DNA from: Stenotrophomonas_A sp002429615 | GTDB taxonomy: Bacteria; Pseudomonadota; Gammaproteobacteria; Xanthomonadales; Xanthomonadaceae | Assembly (NCBI GenBank): GCA_031987425.1 | Contig: DALZZL010000009.1 | Location: forward strand, 1-54,273 | Reading direction: 5' to 3' | Length of the DNA stretch: 54,273 nt | In this document: one piece after another, positions 50,373 through 54,273 of the stretch | How the letters are laid out: each line of letters opens with the position of its first letter | How positions within the stretch are numbered: the first letter of the stretch is position 1 | Notes under the pieces: model-generated | The model's database searches: none | What the model was told of the DNA's origin: nothing | What the model saw: only the letters and a program-made list of their open reading frames with translations | Program-made: the position numbers and the translations under genes

Positions 50373-52422
50373 AAGGGGTGAAGCGCACCGCTTCGCCGCC
50401 GCCCGGGGCCAGCTTCAGTTCCAGCATGTCGCCGCTTCCCACTTCGCGCGTCTCGCGCACGAAGGCGAACGGATTGCTGCGGAAGTCCGCACCGTCGCCG
50501 TCCCGGTATATCTCCGCGCGATAGCGCACGCCCGGTTCCAGGAAAGAAAGGGATACCGGCAACACCCGGCCATGCTCGTCGGTGATGCTGCCCAGGAACC
50601 AGTCACGGCTGTGCCGGTCCTTACGCGCGATGGTGACGTAGTCGCCCACCTCGCCATCCAGCACCCGCGTCTCGTCCCAGTCCACCGCCACGTCCTCGAT
50701 GAAGCGGAACGCATCGCGGTGCTGCTCATAGTGCTCCGGCAGGTCGGCCGCCATCTGCAGCGGGCTGTACAGGGTCACGTACAGCGCCAGCTGGCGGGCC
50801 AGCGTGCTGGGTATCTTCTGCCCGTTGCGCCCCACCAGGCTCACGATGCCCGGCGTGTAGTCCATCGGCCCGGCCAGCAGACGCGTGAACACCAGGTTGA
50901 CCTCGTGCTCCGGTGGGTTCGGCGGCTGGCCCCATGCGTTGTATTCCATGCCACGCGCGCCTTCGCGCGACATCCAGTTCGGATAGGTGCGGCGCAGGCC
51001 GGTGTCCTTGATCGGCTCGTGCGCGTTGACCGCGATATGGCGCGCCGCCGCTTCCTGCACCACCTTCAGATGATGTTCGGCCATGAACTGGCCGTCGTGC
51101 CATTCGCGCAGCGGCGGGCCACCGGCGGGGTTGCGGCGCTCCACCTGGCCGTCATCGCACACATAGCCGGTCTTGACCGCATCCACGCCCAGGCGCGCAT
51201 ACAGGTCGAGCGCGGCGCCGAGCTGGTCTTCGTAATGATCGATCGCGCAGCCGGTTTCATGGTGTCCGATGAGATGCACGCCCTTGCGCGCGCCATAGGC
51301 CGACAGCGCCTCGATGTCGAAATCCGGCGTCGGCCGGGTGAAGTCGAAGCCGTTGCCGTTGCCGACCCAGTCGCCATCCCAGCCCGGGTTCCAACCCTCC
51401 ACCAGCACCCCGCGGAAGCCGTGCGCGGCGGCGAAGTCGATGTAGCGCTTGGTGTTCTTGGTGGTCGCCGCGTGCTTCGGCCCGGTCGCCCAGGTTTCCT
51501 GGTTCAGGTGCATCGACCACCACACCCCGAGATACTTGGCGGGCTTCACCCAGCCGACATCACCGAGCTTGTTGGGCTCGTTGAGGTTGAGGATCAGGTT
51601 CGACTCGACCAGTCCGCCGGCATGGTCGCTGATCTGCAGCGTGCGCCACGGCGTGTCGAAGGGCAGGGTGCGCCGCACCTTCCAGCCTTCGGCGGCGGGA
51701 GAGAGCTGCGCGCGCAGGCGCTGGCCCTCGGTGCGCCGCAGCCACATGCCGGCGTAGTCGACCAGCGCGGCTTCGTGGATCGACACGTGCAGGCCATCGC
51801 GGCTGCGCAGGGTGATCGGCGTGTGCGCCAGCGGGACTTCATCCAGCGGCGTGCGCCGGTACAGGTATTCGTAGTGGATCGGCTCGCCGGCGGGAATCCA
51901 CCAGGCAGTCGATTGCGGGGCGATATCGAACTCGGTCAGCTCGTCGTCGATGATCGCCTCGCGCATCCCGGGCTGTTCCGGGAAGTGGTAGCGGAAGCCC
52001 AGACCGTCGTCGTAGACGCGGAACACCACGTCCAGGCGGCGCTTGGCACCGCCGCGCTCGGCCAGGTGCACCACCAGTTCGTTGTAGTGGTTGCGGATGA
52101 AGCGGCGTTCGCCCCAGGGCTGTTCCCAGGTCTCATCGACGCTGCGGGTCTGCTGCGACAGCACGGCGAGGTCGCGATCGAGGCGGCCGTCGCGCAGCTG
52201 GAAACCCAGCTTCGAGCGGCCGACCACCGGCTCGCCGAAGCGCTCGACGCGGTAGCTGGGTTGGCCGCCGTCCAGGTCCAACGCCACGCGCAGCACCTTG
52301 CCGGGCGACTCGACGCTGGCGACGGTCGCGGGTTCGGCGCGCGCCGGGATGATGCCGCAGGTGGCGGCGAACAGGACGAACAACGCGCACGACAGGCGAC
52401 GTGACAGGAACAACGACGGCAT
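50368..52422 (-). CDS. GH97 alpha-glucosidase (SusB-like), secreted
   Basis: A 684-residue exported glycoside hydrolase. Signal peptide (LFVLFAATCGIIPARA), N-terminal beta-sandwich (about 30-275), catalytic barrel (about 280-570, VEGWNPGWDGDW, KTGYVCDDGQ) and C-terminal beta domain. E469 (NAHEPIK) and E493 (GMEYNAW) are 24 residues apart, as are E508 and E532 of Bacteroides SusB, and GY in KTGYV replaces the nucleophile Asp of retaining members; so an inverting alpha-glucosidase is expected. It acts in the periplasm on maltodextrins entering through the TonB receptor. GGGAGGGG precedes the ATG. Confidence 0.93.
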   Translation of the reverse strand: MPSLFLSRRLSCALFVLFAATCGIIPARAEPATVASVESPGKVLRVALDLDGGQPSYRVERFGEPVVGRSKLGFQLRDGRLDRDLAVLSQQTRSVDETWEQPWGERRFIRNHYNELVVHLAERGGAKRRLDVVFRVYDDGLGFRYHFPEQPGMREAIIDDELTEFDIAPQSTAWWIPAGEPIHYEYLYRRTPLDEVPLAHTPITLRSRDGLHVSIHEAALVDYAGMWLRRTEGQRLRAQLSPAAEGWKVRRTLPFDTPWRTLQISDHAGGLVESNLILNLNEPNKLGDVGWVKPAKYLGVWWSMHLNQETWATGPKHAATTKNTKRYIDFAAAHGFRGVLVEGWNPGWDGDWVGNGNGFDFTRPTPDFDIEALSAYGARKGVHLIGHHETGCAIDHYEDQLGAALDLYARLGVDAVKTGYVCDDGQVERRNPAGGPPLREWHDGQFMAEHHLKVVQEAAARHIAVNAHEPIKDTGLRRTYPNWMSREGARGMEYNAWGQPPNPPEHEVNLVFTRLLAGPMDYTPGIVSLVGRNGQKIPSTLARQLALYVTLYSPLQMAADLPEHYEQHRDAFRFIEDVAVDWDETRVLDGEVGDYVTIARKDRHSRDWFLGSITDEHGRVLPVSLSFLEPGVRYRAEIYRDGDGADFRSNPFAFVRETREVGSGDMLELKLAPGGGEAVRFTPL

Positions 52423-52495
52423 TTCCCCTCCCAAGGCGGCCGCGTGACTGCCCGGGACTATAGCGACGGCGGCCGCCCGCACCGCGCCGCGGGCC

Positions 52496-52511
52496 ATGAA
52501 TACGTATGCAG
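52496..52511 (+). promoter_or_regulatory. Candidate maltose-regulon operator, GH97/six-hairpin divergent promoter
   Basis: ATGAATACGTATGCAG; its last 15 bases (52497-52511) match the sites at 44656 and 50142. It lies in the 232-base region between the divergent GH97 and six-hairpin glycosidase genes, 74 bases from one start and 143 from the other, so one site could serve both. Confidence 0.7.
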
Positions 52512-52654
52512 CTGGACGCGCATCACGCCGCCATGCCTACCATGTGGCAGGCCCCTGGGAGGGGGCCGCGAGCGTGTGCCGGGTTACCGGCATACACCAC
52601 AACGCGGGCAAAGAGGGAGGGAGGCTGGCCGGTGCGAACCGGTTTGCCGCTTCG

Positions 52655-54273
52655 ATGCTGAAGATGATCTGCCTGGCCGCCGTCCTCGGGACGGTGGCGG
52701 GTCCGGCCGCAGCTGCGGCGGACCTGGAATTCGACGGCCGCCATGCGCGCGCCGATATCGCCGCCGATGGCGGCTTCATCCTGCACACGTCCGCCGAGGA
52801 CGTGCGCATCGCCGCGCAGCCGCTGCGCAGCCAGACTGGCAGCGTGCTGTTCGACGCACTGTTCGCGCTGGCGCAGCAGGAGCTGGATGCCAACCGGGTC
52901 GAGGCGATCCGCGATCCGGCCTTCGACGAAGGCCGCCCGGTGCCCTGCGAATGCTTCCAGACCGGTGCGCGCTGGCCGTATGTGTGGACGCGCGACATGA
53001 GCTTCGCCGCCGACCTGGCGCTGGCGCGGGTCGATCCGCAGCGCACCCGCCAGTCGCTGCGTTTCAAGCTGTCGCCGGCGCGCGATGGCCACACGCCCGG
53101 CCTGTTCGTCGCCCAGGACACCGGCTCCGGTGGCAGCTGGCCGATCAGCACCGACCGCGTGGTGTGGTTCCTGGCCGCGCGTCATCTGCTCGACGACGAC
53201 GCCTTCGCGGCCGATACCTGGCAGGCGTTGCAGGCCACCCTGGCGCAGGACCGGCAATACGCCTTCGATGCGGCGGTGGGCCTGTACCGGGGCGAGACCT
53301 CGTTCCTCGACTGGCGCGAGCAGACCTACCCGGACTGGACCGCGCAGGACGTGCGCTTCATCGGTGAGTCCTACGCGCTGTCGACCAACGTGCTGCACTA
53401 CCAGGCGCTGCGCCTGGCCGAGACGCTGGCGCGCGGGCACGGCGATGCACGCGCGACGCAATATGCGCAGTGGGCGGACGCGCTGCGCCTGCGGATCGAC
53501 CAGCGCTTCTGGCGCGAGGACGTGGGCCAGTACATGAGCTACCTCGGTCCGGCCGGCGCTCGTACCGCGGATGGCACGCCGGGCGCGCTGCTGTCGGTAG
53601 CCAAGTACGACCTGCTGGGTCTGTCGCTGGGCGTGCTCGCCGACGTGTTCCCGGCCGCGCGGGCGCGGCGTGCGCTGCAGGGCTACCCGGCCACCGCCGC
53701 CGGCAGTCCGGTGGTATGGCCGCAGGAAGCGGACCAGCCGATCTACCACAACCGCGCGATCTGGCCGTTCGTCAGCGCCTATGCGCTGCGCGCGGCGCGG
53801 CAGCTGGACGATGCGCCGCGCATCGCGCTGGAGATCGAGTCGATCCTGCGTGGCGCCGCGCTGGCCGGCTCCAACATGGAGAACTACGAGATGCTCAGCC
53901 AGGCCGTGCACGTGGACGACGGCAAGCTGAGCGGCCCGGTGGTCAACTCGCAGCGCCAGCTGTGGTCGGTGGCGGGATACCTGGCGATGGTGCGCGAAGG
54001 CGTGTTCGGCGTGATGCCGGACGGGCAGGTCGCGCCGAAACTGCCTGCCACGCTGGTGCCGATGCTGTTCGGCACGCAGGACCGCATCGTGCTGGACGAG
54101 GGGGCGCATCGCTACGTGCTGCTGCGGCCGGCACGTATTGACGGTGAGCTGCTGGTGGCGGGCAAGGTGGAGACCCGCGGAAAGGAAACCCGGGTGCATC
54201 TGGTCGGGCAGCGCAGCGCCGCCAGCGCGCCGCCGCAGCCGGTCGAGCGCTTCGCGCCGGCCACGCCCGCCGC
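52655..54273 (+). CDS. Six-hairpin (glycogen-debranching/GH15-like) glycosidase, 3' end outside window
   Basis: The frame stays open from 52655 to the window edge, 539 residues so far. A short signal peptide (ICLAAVLGTVAGPAAAAA) is followed by an (alpha/alpha)6-type domain: CFQTGARWPYVWTRDMSFAADLALA, TGSGGSWPISTDRVVW, FLDWREQTYPDW, YALSTNVLHYQALRLAE, VVWPQEADQPIYHNRAIWPFV. This wording fits glycogen-debranching/MGH1-like glycosidases; the exact family is open. The start is uncertain: a strong AGGGAGGGAGG sits at 52614-52624, 30 bases too far upstream. Divergent from GH97, with a shared operator-like site; probably the third maltodextrin enzyme. Confidence 0.72.
   Translation, partial: MLKMICLAAVLGTVAGPAAAAADLEFDGRHARADIAADGGFILHTSAEDVRIAAQPLRSQTGSVLFDALFALAQQELDANRVEAIRDPAFDEGRPVPCECFQTGARWPYVWTRDMSFAADLALARVDPQRTRQSLRFKLSPARDGHTPGLFVAQDTGSGGSWPISTDRVVWFLAARHLLDDDAFAADTWQALQATLAQDRQYAFDAAVGLYRGETSFLDWREQTYPDWTAQDVRFIGESYALSTNVLHYQALRLAETLARGHGDARATQYAQWADALRLRIDQRFWREDVGQYMSYLGPAGARTADGTPGALLSVAKYDLLGLSLGVLADVFPAARARRALQGYPATAAGSPVVWPQEADQPIYHNRAIWPFVSAYALRAARQLDDAPRIALEIESILRGAALAGSNMENYEMLSQAVHVDDGKLSGPVVNSQRQLWSVAGYLAMVREGVFGVMPDGQVAPKLPATLVPMLFGTQDRIVLDEGAHRYVLLRPARIDGELLVAGKVETRGKETRVHLVGQRSAASAPPQPVERFAPATPA

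Overview
This is a 54 kb piece of a GC-rich gammaproteobacterial chromosome, almost certainly Xanthomonadaceae/Lysobacteraceae (Pseudoxanthomonas, Stenotrophomonas or a close relative). The reasons are the very GC-rich core genes, an Oar-like and a second large TonB-dependent receptor, a pilVWXY1E minor-pilin operon, a GH13/GH97/TonB maltodextrin locus, and several GTAG-type REP palindromes of the kind known from Stenotrophomonas. No rRNA, CRISPR array or intact transposase is seen; there are two tRNA genes.

Layout. 1-7.6 kb: iron superoxide dismutase, monothiol glutaredoxin plus an SDR-fold protein, a MarC/YhgN membrane protein, an Oar-like TonB receptor and the nucleotidase ppnN. 7.6-15.2 kb: a LytS/AlgZ(FimS)-type sensor kinase divergent from a complete minor-pilin/PilY1 operon. 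15.3-16.6 kb: tRNA-Asn followed by a broken tyrosine recombinase and small accessory genes. 16.6-25.7 kb: a secreted alpha/beta hydrolase, an ECF sigma factor with its probable anti-sigma partner and a divergent small membrane protein, then a retropepsin-like protease, an arylsulfatase and a DUF1254/DUF1214 lipoprotein. 25.9-32.1 kb: a lower-GC papain-like protease plus membrane protein pair, LysE/ArgO exporter, DUF2306, LysR with a divergent AEC carrier, and an orphan FimT-like pilin. 32.2-34.4 kb: uvrB and tRNA-Val. 34.5-38.5 kb: an accessory island with a low-GC pair (NdpA-family nucleoid-associated protein plus a three-TM membrane protein) facing three small minus-strand genes. 38.7-44.5 kb: a secreted esterase, a HigB/HigA-type toxin-antitoxin pair and small hypothetical or DUF genes. 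44.6 kb to the end: a maltodextrin utilisation locus (GH13, TonB receptor, GH97, six-hairpin glycosidase running off the window).

How the genes work together. The maltodextrin genes carry the same 15-bp near-palindrome (TGAATACGTATGCAG) in all three promoter regions, which points to one LacI-type repressor outside the window. The ECF sigma gene and its divergent neighbour have the same promoter-like sequence (TGCAACC-N14-CGTATCT) on opposite strands, which suggests autoregulation. The FimS-like kinase sits beside the operon that FimS/AlgR control in Pseudomonas, with an AlgR-box-like sequence between them. The best candidate for an undescribed system is the NdpA-like/membrane-protein pair at 34946-37347 beside tRNA-Val. 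Its DNA-binding plus membrane design recalls some phage-defence pairs, but that role is inference only.
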